Source: WHSV01 sp050694055 (GTDB taxonomy: Bacteria; Actinomycetota; CADDZG01; WHSQ01). From it: 57,547 nt of DNA. Shown here in pieces: positions 25,209-33,850 of this stretch. The notes beneath the pieces are model-generated. The model did not search any database and was not told the origin of the DNA. It was given only the letters and a program-made list of their open reading frames with translations. The position numbers and the translations under genes are program-made. Every line of letters begins with the position of its first letter. The stretch's first letter is position 1. Where the stretch lies: NCBI GenBank assembly GCA_050694055.1, contig JBOGWX010000105.1:1-57547 (forward strand), given 5' to 3'.

Positions 25209-26126
25209 GTGGATAAGTGCATCGTCACCTGCGCCATCAGTGGAGTCGCCGCCAACCGCGCTCAGTGTCCTGCGATTCCGTACACCCCCGAGGATTATGC
25301 CGCCGAGGCGAAGCGTGCCTACGAGTCGGGGGCATCGGTAGTGCACCTTCACGCGCGCTACCCTGATGGCACCCCAAGCTTCAGGGTGCAGGAGTACCAA
25401 ACGATCACGCAGGCGATCCTCGCCGAGACACCCGACATCGTCGTCAACTATTCGACGGGGGCCGTGGGCATCCCCATCGAGGAGCGCGTCCACCACATCA
25501 CCGCACTACGGCCAGAGCTCGGCGCGCTCAACATGGGGTCGATGAACTACGCCAAATACTCGAGCCGTCGTAAAGAGATCGTCTTTGACTTCGTCTTTGC
25601 CAATCCGTTTTCGGAGATCACCTACCTGGTCGACAAGATGAGCTCTGTCGCCGTCAAGCCCGAATGCGAGTGCTTCGACACCGGGCATATCGGCAACGTC
25701 GGTCCCCTGATCGAGATGGGCCTCATCCGGTCGCCCATTCAGTTCTCACTGATTCTGGGCGTGCTGGGAGGCGCGCCGGCCAACCCGCGCACGCTCGCGC
25801 ACATGCAGGAGCTGTTGCCACGGCCCCACACCTGGGAGGTCATCGCCATCGGCCGTGACCAGTGGGGCATGGTCGCGGCGGCTGCTGCGCTGGGGGGCAA
25901 CGTCCGGGTCGGCCTGGAGGACAACTTCTATTTGCCCGATGGGGAGATGGCGAAGTCCAACGGCGATCTCATCGAGCAAGCAGCCAGGCTCGTGCAGCTA
26001 TCGGGCCGCTCGGTTGCAAGCCCGGCCGAAGCGCGCGCTCGGCTTGCGTTGAAGCCGGTGCCCGATCGAAGCGCGCTCGATTCCTGGCATCCGGCAGGAT
26101 CTCAAGAAGGAGAGGAGAGCCGGTGA
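25209..26126 (+). CDS. Beta-keto acid cleavage enzyme (BKACE, DUF849)
   Basis: This 305-residue TIM-barrel enzyme of the BKACE family (3-keto-5-aminohexanoate cleavage-like) condenses a beta-keto acid with acetyl-CoA using zinc. The zinc ligands appear in VVHLHARYPDG, and the C-terminal segment GGNVRVGLEDNFY carries the conserved Glu. The GTG start follows a purine-rich stretch. It overlaps the biotinyl carrier gene by 4 bases and is followed by a crotonase, which suggests a dedicated short acyl-CoA pathway with an unknown keto acid. Confidence 0.88.
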   Translation: MDKCIVTCAISGVAANRAQCPAIPYTPEDYAAEAKRAYESGASVVHLHARYPDGTPSFRVQEYQTITQAILAETPDIVVNYSTGAVGIPIEERVHHITALRPELGALNMGSMNYAKYSSRRKEIVFDFVFANPFSEITYLVDKMSSVAVKPECECFDTGHIGNVGPLIEMGLIRSPIQFSLILGVLGGAPANPRTLAHMQELLPRPHTWEVIAIGRDQWGMVAAAAALGGNVRVGLEDNFYLPDGEMAKSNGDLIEQAARLVQLSGRSVASPAEARARLALKPVPDRSALDSWHPAGSQEGEESR

Positions 26127-26338
26127 GCGAGGAAGTGCTTGCCGACATGGTGGCGAATGTGTGGAAGGTAATCGTTGCCACGGGAGACGACGTGGGCGAG
26201 GGCGACACCATATGCATCCTCGAGTCCATGAAGATGGAGATACCCGTCGAGGCCACCGTCGCCGGAACGATCTCCGAGCTGAACGTCACCGAGGGCGGTG
26301 TCGTGCAAGAGGGCGACCTCATCGCCGTCATCGATTAG
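26123..26338 (+). CDS. Stand-alone biotinyl/lipoyl carrier domain protein
   Basis: This 71-residue domain has the biotin attachment motif ESMKMEIPV and the hammerhead fold VWKVIVATGDDVGEGD...GTISELNVTEGGVV (a beta-barrel carrier; sequence cut here). Stand-alone carriers of this type accompany acyl-CoA carboxylases. GTG 26123 overlaps the BKACE stop and has AGGAGAGG upstream. Its carboxylase partners might be the beta subunit at 21 kb plus an alpha subunit elsewhere. Confidence 0.87.
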   Translation: MSEEVLADMVANVWKVIVATGDDVGEGDTICILESMKMEIPVEATVAGTISELNVTEGGVVQEGDLIAVID

Positions 26339-26342
26339 ACCG

Positions 26343-27122
26343 GTGGCTCTCGTCGAGGTCGGCAGCGTCGGTTCCACCATCACGATCCTGCTCAATCGTC
26401 CAGAGGCACGCAACGCGCTGTCTCTCGAGTTGTGCGACGCCATCGTGGAAGCGCTGGAGCAGGCGGAACGCAGCGAGTCGGCGCGGGTGATCGTAATTGC
26501 GGGCGCCGGTCCGGTGTTCTCATCGGGTGCCGACTTTGCGGCGGTGTCGGGCCCCGAGGGTGTCGACTTCTTGCCCGCCTTCGGGCGCATGCTGAGCGCC
26601 GTGGCCGGTCACCGCTTGCCCACCATCGCTCGGGTTCAGGGAGCCGCGCTCGGTGGCGGCTTGCAGCTTGCCACGGTGTGCGATTTTCGTGTCTGTGCGG
26701 CCGACGCACGCCTCGGTATCCCCTCGTCGCGGCTCGGTGTCGTAGTGAACCTCGAGAACGTGGAGCGACTGGTCGATCTGATCGGTATCGCCAGGGCGAA
26801 AGAGGTGTTGATGACCGGCAAGGTCTTCACCGGCAACGACGCGCTCGCCGCCGGTCTCGTGACGGAGTCATGCGAACCAGACGAGCTCGAGCGGGCAACC
26901 GAGCGCTGGGCCCTCGGGATCGCCGCTCTCGCGCCCCTTTCCGTCCAGGGAGCCAAACACGCTATCCAACTGATCGTGGCGCAACGCGCCCTGCGCGCAC
27001 ACAAACCGGAGGCCGCTCTGGAGGTGGACGCCCTCGTAGCCGAGGCCTACGCGAGCGATGATCTCACCGAGGGCATTCGTGCCATGGGAGAGAAGCGCCC
27101 ACCCGACTTCAGGGGCTCTTAG
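26343..27122 (+). CDS. Crotonase-fold protein lacking hydratase glutamates
   Basis: This 259-residue enoyl-CoA hydratase/isomerase family member has oxyanion-hole segments FSSGADFAAV and GAALGGGLQLAT. The two hydratase Glu positions are Gln (GGLQLAT) and Ser (GIPSSRLG), so simple hydration is unlikely. GTG 26343 starts 4 bases after the biotinyl carrier stop, and LOG follows 9 bases later. Position in the BKACE operon implies a role on its acyl-CoA product. Confidence 0.82.
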   Translation: MALVEVGSVGSTITILLNRPEARNALSLELCDAIVEALEQAERSESARVIVIAGAGPVFSSGADFAAVSGPEGVDFLPAFGRMLSAVAGHRLPTIARVQGAALGGGLQLATVCDFRVCAADARLGIPSSRLGVVVNLENVERLVDLIGIARAKEVLMTGKVFTGNDALAAGLVTESCEPDELERATERWALGIAALAPLSVQGAKHAIQLIVAQRALRAHKPEAALEVDALVAEAYASDDLTEGIRAMGEKRPPDFRGS

Positions 27123-27131
27123 AGGGCGAAG

Positions 27132-27668
27132 ATGACCCGAATCTGTGTTTTCTGCGGTTCCAGTCCCGGCGCCAGCGACGGTTACGCCGCGTCCGCGGCG
27201 GCCATGGGCCACGCGCTCGTGCGGCGCAACCTGGGGCTGGTTTACGGGGGCGGTTCCGTAGGACTGATGGGTGTAGTGGCCGATGCCGTCGTGGCCGACG
27301 GAGGTGAGGCCATAGGGATCATTCCTGGAGACCTGCTGGCGCGGGAGATCGGGAAACTCGACATCACCGACCTGCGCGTAGTGGAAACGATGCACGAACG
27401 CAAGCAGCTCATGGCCGACCTGTCGGACGGCTTCGTCGCCCTGCCCGGCGGCATGGGCACCTTCGAGGAGCTATGCGAGATCTTGACGTGGGCTCAACTC
27501 GATATGCACGACAAGCCCGTGGGACTGGTCAACGCGGGCGGCTACTACGAACCGCTCCTCGCACTGTTCGACCACGCCGTGACCGAAGGGTTCATCTCAC
27601 CGACGCACCGGATGTTGCTCAAGTCGGCGGACACACCAGACGAGCTGCTGGACGCCTTCGGCCTTTAG
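27132..27668 (+). CDS. LOG family protein (nucleoside 5'-monophosphate phosphoribohydrolase)
   Basis: This 178-residue Rossmann-like protein has CVFCGSSPG, YGGGSVGLMGVVAD and the diagnostic PGGMGTFEEL. LOG enzymes cleave the ribose phosphate from cytokinin nucleotides and AMP-like substrates. The bacterial role is often general nucleotide metabolism. It is the last gene of the BKACE run and converges with DUF2203. Confidence 0.92.
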   Translation: MTRICVFCGSSPGASDGYAASAAAMGHALVRRNLGLVYGGGSVGLMGVVADAVVADGGEAIGIIPGDLLAREIGKLDITDLRVVETMHERKQLMADLSDGFVALPGGMGTFEELCEILTWAQLDMHDKPVGLVNAGGYYEPLLALFDHAVTEGFISPTHRMLLKSADTPDELLDAFGL

Positions 27669-27679
27669 CAGCTCATGCT

Positions 27680-28048
27680 CTACAGAGGGCGACGATCTGC
27701 GAAGCCTGAGGTGGTGGGATGCCAGTAGCCCACGCGCGGTTCGCCCAGCTTCCAACACAACCACGCAGGCGCTCCGTCGACCACGGCCGGGAAGTCAACG
27801 AGTCCTGCTTCGATGTCGCGTAGCTCGACCTCCCACCCTTCGAGACGGGTGAACAGCTCGGTAACGCGGCCTTGGATTTTCTGCAGTTTCCGGCGTTTCG
27901 ACGTACCGCCGTCGGCGGCCGCCTCGCGTGCGACCTCGGCGCGCAGGTCGGATGCCCTTATGAACTTGTCGCGCAGCTCGGTGAGCGTCGGCGCGAGATA
28001 GGGAAGCAGCTCGTTGGCCTCCTGCGCGCTGTAGCGCTTGGAAGCCAT
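27680..28048 (-). CDS. DUF2203 family protein
   Basis: This 122-residue protein matches DUF2203: an N-terminal YSAQEANELLPYLAPTL, a central coiled helix with a Lys/Arg-rich turn, and the C-terminal WLCWKLGEPRVGYWHPTT then FADRRPL. Function is unknown. Its ATG overlaps the stop of the phosphoesterase by one base, so the two are coupled. Confidence 0.85.
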   Translation of the reverse strand: MASKRYSAQEANELLPYLAPTLTELRDKFIRASDLRAEVAREAAADGGTSKRRKLQKIQGRVTELFTRLEGWEVELRDIEAGLVDFPAVVDGAPAWLCWKLGEPRVGYWHPTTSGFADRRPL

Positions 28049-28734
28049 CAGGCTGGGCCGAGGGCCTCGGCGAACCGCTCGCCGACGAGGCCGCCGATGC
28101 GTTTGGCCTCGGCGAGTCCCGCGCGCCGGTCGAAGGAGACGCGCCGATGGCGAAGCGTTACGTCTGCACCGGCTCTATCGATCAAGAGATAGCTTGCCGT
28201 GTCTCCGTCCATTGGGAGCCCCACCGAACCGGTGTTCGCGACCAGCGTGCCTCCCGATAGCCGTCGCACGAAGGCGCGGTGCACGTGGGCGTAGACGACC
28301 ACGGTCGCGCGGTCCTCGTATTCGGCGAAGTCGGGCGCGGGGTCGTCCGGCATGGGCGCGCGGAAAGGCGAGTTCGGCGTGCCGTGGACGAGAAGCACCG
28401 ATCCGGTTCCCGTATGACCCAGCGGAAGGTTCAAGAGCCAATCCGCGTCATCCGCCGAGACTCCGTGCTCCTCGGCCATGGACTTGAAGATCGAGCGCTC
28501 GTCCTCGGACTCGACGGTCTGGGGGTCGCCCGTGATCCACACGTCGGTATTGCCCTTCACCGTCGGCCAGCCCGCCGCGCGCACGCGCGCGATGCATTCC
28601 GAGGCCCAGGGACCGCTCCAGCCGAGGTCGCCTCCACACCAGACCTGGTCGGGTCGCTGCACCTCCATGTCCGCCATGACGGCCTCGAGGGCCAGCAAAT
28701 TGCCGTGGATATCGGACAGGATTGCGATGCGCAC
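28048..28734 (-). CDS. Calcineurin-like metallophosphoesterase
   Basis: This metallophosphoesterase has ordered metal motifs: LSDIHGNLLALEA, GGDLGWSG, VKGNTD, LLVHGTPN and YAHVHRAF. The family cleaves phosphodiesters or phosphomonoesters, including cyclic nucleotides in some members. GTG 28734 puts the metal strand RIAILSDIHG at the N-terminus, as in homologues. A start at 28803 is also open. The product has about 228 residues. It is divergent from pdtaS. Confidence 0.87.
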   Translation of the reverse strand: MRIAILSDIHGNLLALEAVMADMEVQRPDQVWCGGDLGWSGPWASECIARVRAAGWPTVKGNTDVWITGDPQTVESEDERSIFKSMAEEHGVSADDADWLLNLPLGHTGTGSVLLVHGTPNSPFRAPMPDDPAPDFAEYEDRATVVVYAHVHRAFVRRLSGGTLVANTGSVGLPMDGDTASYLLIDRAGADVTLRHRRVSFDRRAGLAEAKRIGGLVGERFAEALGPA

Positions 28735-28825
28735 GATGTCGGAGGTCTCCTGTTCGTGGTTGGTGGCCAACCGCGCTGCCGTGTTCACCCTAAATGGGCT
28801 CACAGGGCCGTACCATCAAAGCTAT

Positions 28826-30277
28826 ATGGCAACGCTTGCGGATCGTATCTACCGGGTCTCCGACCTGAACAAACGGCAGAGTGAGCATCTTCGTACCCTG
28901 TGTGGCTCGTGGCAGGTACTCGCCGACCTGTCGTTTAGCGACCTCCTGTTGTATGTGCGGGTGATGGGCCAGGAATTATTCGAGATCTCCGCCCAACTGC
29001 GGCCGTTCACCTCGCAGACTCTTTATCCGCAGGACATGGTGGGCGTGCGGGTCACCCAGCCCGAGCAGCCGATCGTCGAGCGGGCCTTTCGCGAGGGCCG
29101 GGTGTGGCAACAGGACGACCCGGTGCTGGTGGACGGCATCCCCATCCGAATGGACGCCGTGCCGGTTCGTTTCGGGAGCGGAGTGATCGCCGTGGTCACC
29201 AAAGAGGGCAGCCCCGCGACCTCTCGCCGCCCCGGGCGACTCGAGCAGGTGTACCTCCAGTGTGCCGAACGGGTCAGTCAGATGATTTGCGACGGAACCT
29301 TTCCCCACGAGAACGTTTCGGTGACGAATGAGTGGCCGCGCGTCAGCGACGGTTTGTTCGTCCTCGACGAGTCGGGCCTGATCTCCTGGGCCTCTCCCAA
29401 CGCGCTTTCATCGATACACCTGCTCGGCGTGAAGCAGAACGTGCTGGGCCGTTATCTCGATGAGCTCGGGCTCGGTTCCACCCCGGTCGGTGAAGCGCTG
29501 ACCACCAGGCGGATGCTGGACGGTGAGCTCGTGCGAGGAGATTCGCACATCAGGCTGAGGGTGTTGCCGCTGATCGAACGCGGCGTGAACACGGGCGCTC
29601 TGGTGCTGGCGCGCGACGTCAGCGAGCTTCGCCAGAAGGAGCGCATGATCTCCGTCAAGGACGCAACGATTCGGGAGATCCACCACCGCGTCAAGAACAA
29701 TCTCCAGACGATCGCCAGCCTTCTTCGACTACAGGGGCGGCGCGTCTCGTCCGAGGAGGCCAAGCTGGTCCTTCAGGAGAGCGTCATGCGGGTCGGTTCG
29801 ATCGCTCTCGTTCACGAGACCCTGTCGGAACAGCCCCACGACGTCGCCGAGTTCGGCGACGTCGCCAATCGCATCTGCCGGATGGTGTCCGACGGCCTCG
29901 TGTCGCCCGATGCGCAGATCGAGATCAAGATGTCGGGACGGACGGGTCCTCTGGGGGCCGACCTGGCGACCCCCCTCGCCGTCAGCGTCACCGAGCTTCT
30001 CCAGAACTCGATCGAGCACGCCTTCCCCGAGGCGCGTGCCGGCACCATCGGCGTCGAACTGGCGCGGGAGGACTCGGAGATCGTCGTGACGGTCTGGGAT
30101 GACGGCGTCGGCCTCACCGACGCGCCGGCCAAGAGCACCAGGCTGGGTCTCCAGATCGTGCGGTCGCTGATAGCGGAGCTCCACGGATCCTTCTCGCAAG
30201 CGACCAACGGCGGGACCCGCAGCGAGATCCGGATCCCCCTGGAGCGCCGCCGGCGCCCGGAGCTCTCTCCGCAGTGA
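28826..30277 (+). CDS. pdtaS: PdtaS-type sensor histidine kinase
   Basis: This is a soluble 483-residue kinase. It has an N-terminal GAF-like domain (about 1-150), a PAS domain (about 165-270), a HisKA_2 dimerisation motif REIHHRVKNNLQTIASLLRL (phospho-His 286/287) and a HATPase with TELLQNSIEHAF, WDDGVGL and LGLQIV. This is the layout of mycobacterial PdtaS, which signals to the RNA-binding antiterminator PdtaR. No ANTAR-domain gene is in the window, so its partner must lie elsewhere. ATG 28826 gives the family N-terminus. Confidence 0.9.
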   Translation: MATLADRIYRVSDLNKRQSEHLRTLCGSWQVLADLSFSDLLLYVRVMGQELFEISAQLRPFTSQTLYPQDMVGVRVTQPEQPIVERAFREGRVWQQDDPVLVDGIPIRMDAVPVRFGSGVIAVVTKEGSPATSRRPGRLEQVYLQCAERVSQMICDGTFPHENVSVTNEWPRVSDGLFVLDESGLISWASPNALSSIHLLGVKQNVLGRYLDELGLGSTPVGEALTTRRMLDGELVRGDSHIRLRVLPLIERGVNTGALVLARDVSELRQKERMISVKDATIREIHHRVKNNLQTIASLLRLQGRRVSSEEAKLVLQESVMRVGSIALVHETLSEQPHDVAEFGDVANRICRMVSDGLVSPDAQIEIKMSGRTGPLGADLATPLAVSVTELLQNSIEHAFPEARAGTIGVELAREDSEIVVTVWDDGVGLTDAPAKSTRLGLQIVRSLIAELHGSFSQATNGGTRSEIRIPLERRRRPELSPQ

Positions 30278-30283
30278 CGCCCG

Positions 30284-32365
30284 TCAGGGCGAAGCGGTCG
30301 GAGTGGGCGACGGAGCGGGGGTGGCCTTCGGACTCGATGGTGCACCCGTGGGCGATGGCGTCGGCGCAGGTGTGAGGGTCGGCGTGGGAACGGGGGCCGG
30401 GCTCGGCGGCGGCGCGCAGGTTTCGGTCGGGACCTCCTGGCGCAGCATCGTCTGCATCCTCGACTTGCACCACGGAGCCGCGAGCAGGCCGCTGTCCGGA
30501 TCGATGCGAACCCGTACGAGGTCGCTTCGAGGCGGACGAAAGTCCTTCACCGGTCTCCCCTCCAGGGCCGAGCTCATGAAGTTGCGCCAGATCTGGGCCG
30601 GGAGGCTTCCCCCCACGACACGAATGCCGTGCACGTTCGTCATCGGGACGCGTCCCTGGGGGTAACCCACCCACACTGCGGTCACCAGCTCGGGGGTGTA
30701 GCCGACGAACCACGCGTCGCCGTAGTCGTTGGTGGTGCCGGTCTTGCCGGCTGCCGGCCGTCCGATCCGGGCCGCGGTTCCGGTGCCTCGCTGGATGACC
30801 TCCTCTAGCGCCTTGGTGATGAGGTAGGCGTTACCGGGAGCGAGTACCCCGGGGGTCACCTTCTGATCGGGTGTCAGGACCTCACCGTCGGGGAGCTCGA
30901 TCGAACGGATCGTGGTGGGTTGGATGGTGGTGCCACCGTTCGCAAGAGTCCCGTAGGCCGAGGCCATGTCCAGCACGCTCACCTCTACGGAACCGAGCGC
31001 GATAGAGGGAACGGCTGGGAGCTTCGCCGTCACTCCCATCAGCCTCGCTTGGTTGGCGATCGCTCCGGCACCGAGATCCAGGGCCAGCCGCGCGAACACC
31101 CCGTTCACCGAGTCGACGAGCGCTTCGTCGATCTCGAGCGGCGCGCCGCCTGCGCCCTCGGTGTTGCCGACCGTCCAGGTCGAGCCCTCGGGGATGATCG
31201 TGCTCAGTGGCCCCGAGTCGTAGCGCTCGTCGAAGCTCATGCCGGTCTCCAGCGCGGTGGCCGCCACGAGGGGTTTCATGACAGAACCGGGCTGCCGGCC
31301 GGACCCGCCGCCCTGTCTACCCAGCGCGAGGTTGACCTGGGAGGTGCTGAAGTCCCGCCCCCCGACCATGGCGAGGACTTCGCCGGTGCGAGGATCGAGC
31401 GCCACCAGAGCGGCCGCCGGGTCGCCCGCCTGGTTCAACACCGAGGCCACTGCGTCGTCGGCCATACGCTGCAGTGCGGGGCGAAGCGTGGTGACCACCG
31501 AGAGCCCGCCTTTGTAGAGCGCCCTTGCTCGTCCGTGTTCGGTGCGACCCAACCGTTGGTCGTCGAGCAGCTCACGCCTGGCCGCCTCGACGAAGTACGG
31601 CTGGCGCAAGGTGATCGGCGGCGGGTCCGCGGTGACACCGAGGCCGGCTCGCTTGAGACGACCCGCAACTCGGGGCCTTAGATGTCCCAGCTCCGCCATT
31701 CGATCGAGCACATAGTTGCGCCGTTGTCTCGCAACCTTGGGGTGCTGGCGCGGATCGTAGAGGGCGGGCGACTTGATCATCGCCGCAAGCAACGCGGCCT
31801 GCGCCACGTCGATCTGCCCGACGCTGCGGCCGAAGAAGGTTTCGGCGGCCGCCCTCAGTCCGTAGGCGCCCTCCCCGAAATAGACGGTGTTCAGATACCG
31901 CTCGAGAATTTCCTTCTTCGTGTAACGGCGCTCGACCTCGATGGCCAGACGCAGTTCGCGCGCCTTGCGCGCGAACGTCTTCGGTGCCTCCTTGAAGAAG
32001 GTGTTCTTGACGTACTGCTGGGTGATGGTGCTTCCGCCCTGAACGGCTTCGCCCTCGTCCAGGTTGGCCAGCATCGCCCTGCCGATGGCCTTGAGATCGA
32101 AGCCACCGTGGGTGAAGAAGCGCGCGTCCTCTGCCGCCACGACTGCTTCGACTACCGCGCGCGGCAGCTTGTCGAAGGCGACGTAGGAGCGGTTCTGTTT
32201 GTACATGCGAGCGAGCAACGAACCGTCGGCCGCGTGGATGGTCGATCGCAGCGCCAGCGGCCGCTCGTTGCGGAGGTCCATGGGCGCGAGCGAGCAGGCG
32301 GTCAACAGGGACGCCATCAGCGCCAACAGCACGAGCGCTCCGCGGGGGCGGGTGATGCGACGCAT
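30284..32365 (-). CDS. Class A penicillin-binding protein with lipobox
   Basis: This bifunctional peptidoglycan glycosyltransferase/transpeptidase has 693 residues. The GT51 domain has AEDARFFTHGG (catalytic Glu 79) and GGSTITQQ. The transpeptidase has S361-VMK364, SVN 419-421 and KTGTT 541-545. The N-terminal hydrophobic segment ends in LTAC24, a lipobox, so the protein may be lipid-anchored rather than held by a transmembrane helix. The C-terminal 35 residues are a Pro/Thr/Ser-rich tail. It converges with pdtaS, 6 bases between. Confidence 0.93.
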   Translation of the reverse strand: MRRITRPRGALVLLALMASLLTACSLAPMDLRNERPLALRSTIHAADGSLLARMYKQNRSYVAFDKLPRAVVEAVVAAEDARFFTHGGFDLKAIGRAMLANLDEGEAVQGGSTITQQYVKNTFFKEAPKTFARKARELRLAIEVERRYTKKEILERYLNTVYFGEGAYGLRAAAETFFGRSVGQIDVAQAALLAAMIKSPALYDPRQHPKVARQRRNYVLDRMAELGHLRPRVAGRLKRAGLGVTADPPPITLRQPYFVEAARRELLDDQRLGRTEHGRARALYKGGLSVVTTLRPALQRMADDAVASVLNQAGDPAAALVALDPRTGEVLAMVGGRDFSTSQVNLALGRQGGGSGRQPGSVMKPLVAATALETGMSFDERYDSGPLSTIIPEGSTWTVGNTEGAGGAPLEIDEALVDSVNGVFARLALDLGAGAIANQARLMGVTAKLPAVPSIALGSVEVSVLDMASAYGTLANGGTTIQPTTIRSIELPDGEVLTPDQKVTPGVLAPGNAYLITKALEEVIQRGTGTAARIGRPAAGKTGTTNDYGDAWFVGYTPELVTAVWVGYPQGRVPMTNVHGIRVVGGSLPAQIWRNFMSSALEGRPVKDFRPPRSDLVRVRIDPDSGLLAAPWCKSRMQTMLRQEVPTETCAPPPSPAPVPTPTLTPAPTPSPTGAPSSPKATPAPSPTPTASP

Positions 32366-32656
32366 GGGGAGCTAGACCTCGAATCGTTCGAGGCGGCATA
32401 GCTCCATGACCTTCGGCAGCACGGTGGCCCCCTGCAGCATCAAAGTTCCTCCCAGCGGTCCTCCTGGTTCATCAATCGGCGCGGGTGGAGCACTACTGAA
32501 CCCAACGAGGAGGGTTGCCGTCCGGTATGCGAGGCTTGCGGCATGGCTCGAAGCGACGCTGGCGGTGCTGATGGGAATCTGGGTCAACGAGCGGACCATC
32601 GCCGAGGCGCAGACCCGGGTCGTTTCGCAGGTGGCGGGTGGTGACCGGCTCCGTTC
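32366..32656. other. Gap of 291 bases with no confident gene
   Basis: Weak open frames exist on both strands (32372-32599 minus, 32406-32660 plus). The plus frame contains a plausible helical stretch near its end (ARLAAWLEATLAVLMG) preceded by gaggagg, but no start codon sits at the right distance. I do not call either one. Confidence 0.4.
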
Positions 32657-33421
32657 CTAGACTTCCAGCGCCTCCCTCAACCGCATCAAGGTGCGGTTGA
32701 GCAGCCTCGAGACGTGCATTTGAGAGATGCCGAGCTTGTCGGCGATCTCGCTCTGGGTCATCCCCCTGAAGAATCTCAAGTAGAGGATGTTGCGTTCCCT
32801 TTCGGGAAGCTTGGCCATCTCCGGCGCCAGAGCTGCGCGGTACTCGAGGTTGGCCAGCTGGTGGTCCTCGCTGCCGAGCTGGTCGGCGAACGAGGTCGAG
32901 CCGGAGTCCCCTGAATCGATGGGCGCATCCAGCGAGGTGAAGTTGTACGCCTGCGCGATCTCAAGACCCTCGAGCACGTTCTCCTCGGAGGTGCCGGCCG
33001 CTTTGGCTATCTCGGTCACCGTGGGTGAGCGCCCCAGTTCCTGGCCGAGATTGCTCACCACCTTGGTCAGCTCGAGGTGAAGCTCTTGCAGGCGGCGTGG
33101 AACCCGCACGGCCCAGCCCTTGTCGCGGAAGTGCCGTTTCAGCTCTCCCACGATGGTGGGCGTGGCATAGGTCGAGAACTCGACCTCGCGTTCGAGGTCG
33201 AAGCGCTCGATTGCCTTCAACAGGCCGATGGTGCCCACCTGCACCAGATCTTCCAGCGGCTCTCCTCTATTCCGGAAGCGGCGGGCGAGGAACTCAACCA
33301 AACCGATGTACTGGTCGACCAGACGCTCTCGGAGCCGGGTCCGCTCGTCGTCGCCGGCGGCCCGGTAGTCGTTAAACAGCCTGCGGACCTCGCTACGGTC
33401 CAGCATGGCCCGATCACTCAC
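32657..33421 (-). CDS. sigF: SigB/SigF-family stress sigma factor
   Basis: This 254-residue sigma-70 family factor of the SigB/SigF/SigG branch has region 2 (YIGLVEFLARRFRNRG, EDLVQVGTIGLLKAIERFD, FSTYATPTIVGELKRHFRD), region 3 and region 4 (LPERERNILYLRFFRGMTQ, SEIADKLGISQMHVSRLLNR). The start is GTG 33421. It lies 30 bases downstream of an RsbW-like anti-sigma gene, which is the usual arrangement. The Ku gene precedes both. Confidence 0.92.
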   Translation of the reverse strand: MSDRAMLDRSEVRRLFNDYRAAGDDERTRLRERLVDQYIGLVEFLARRFRNRGEPLEDLVQVGTIGLLKAIERFDLEREVEFSTYATPTIVGELKRHFRDKGWAVRVPRRLQELHLELTKVVSNLGQELGRSPTVTEIAKAAGTSEENVLEGLEIAQAYNFTSLDAPIDSGDSGSTSFADQLGSEDHQLANLEYRAALAPEMAKLPERERNILYLRFFRGMTQSEIADKLGISQMHVSRLLNRTLMRLREALEV

Positions 33422-33451
33422 GATGTGGGCCTGTAGCCGGGTTCAGCGGTA

Positions 33452-33850
33452 TCACGCCCGCTTGGTCTTGACGACGGAGAAGGATGGCATCCCGTCGGTG
33501 GCACCGAGCTCGGCCGACTCGGCGACCGTCTCGAGGATCATCCGTGAGAACTCGGTCAGGTTCGTGCGTACCTCATAGGGTTCGGTGTACTGCCCGCGGC
33601 CCTCGATGTGGATTCGATCGCCAAGCAGGGTGAAGGTGACCGCGAGGGTTCCGGAGCGCCCGTGGGCCCCGGTGACATAGGCAGACAGCTCATCCACGGC
33701 AATCTTGAGATCCTCGATGTCCTCGAGGGTGAACGAGATGCGAGAGGCCAGCCCGGCCGCCACCAGTCGCACGACCTGCAGATACTCGGGCGACGCGGGG
33801 ATCTTGATCGAGATGGTTTCCACAGTGGTACTTCCTTGCTTCGAGCTCAC
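33452..33850 (-). CDS. RsbW-like anti-sigma factor with degraded ATP site
   Basis: This 132-residue protein has the GHKL fold of RsbW/SpoIIAB anti-sigma kinases. LEDIEDLKIAVDELS aligns with the N-box helix and the C-terminus MPSFSVVKTKR with the last strand. The metal-binding Asn of the N-box (E-x3-N) is replaced by Tyr in DELSAYV, and the DxGxG loop reads EGRGQ. It may bind sigma without ATP-dependent kinase activity. The GTG start overlaps the ku stop. No anti-anti-sigma gene is nearby. Confidence 0.82.
   Translation of the reverse strand: MSSKQGSTTVETISIKIPASPEYLQVVRLVAAGLASRISFTLEDIEDLKIAVDELSAYVTGAHGRSGTLAVTFTLLGDRIHIEGRGQYTEPYEVRTNLTEFSRMILETVAESAELGATDGMPSFSVVKTKRA

Noticed and set aside
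32372..32660. Two short opposing frames between the PBP and sigF
   Set aside because: Neither has a usable start signal or known motif. Reported only as a gap.
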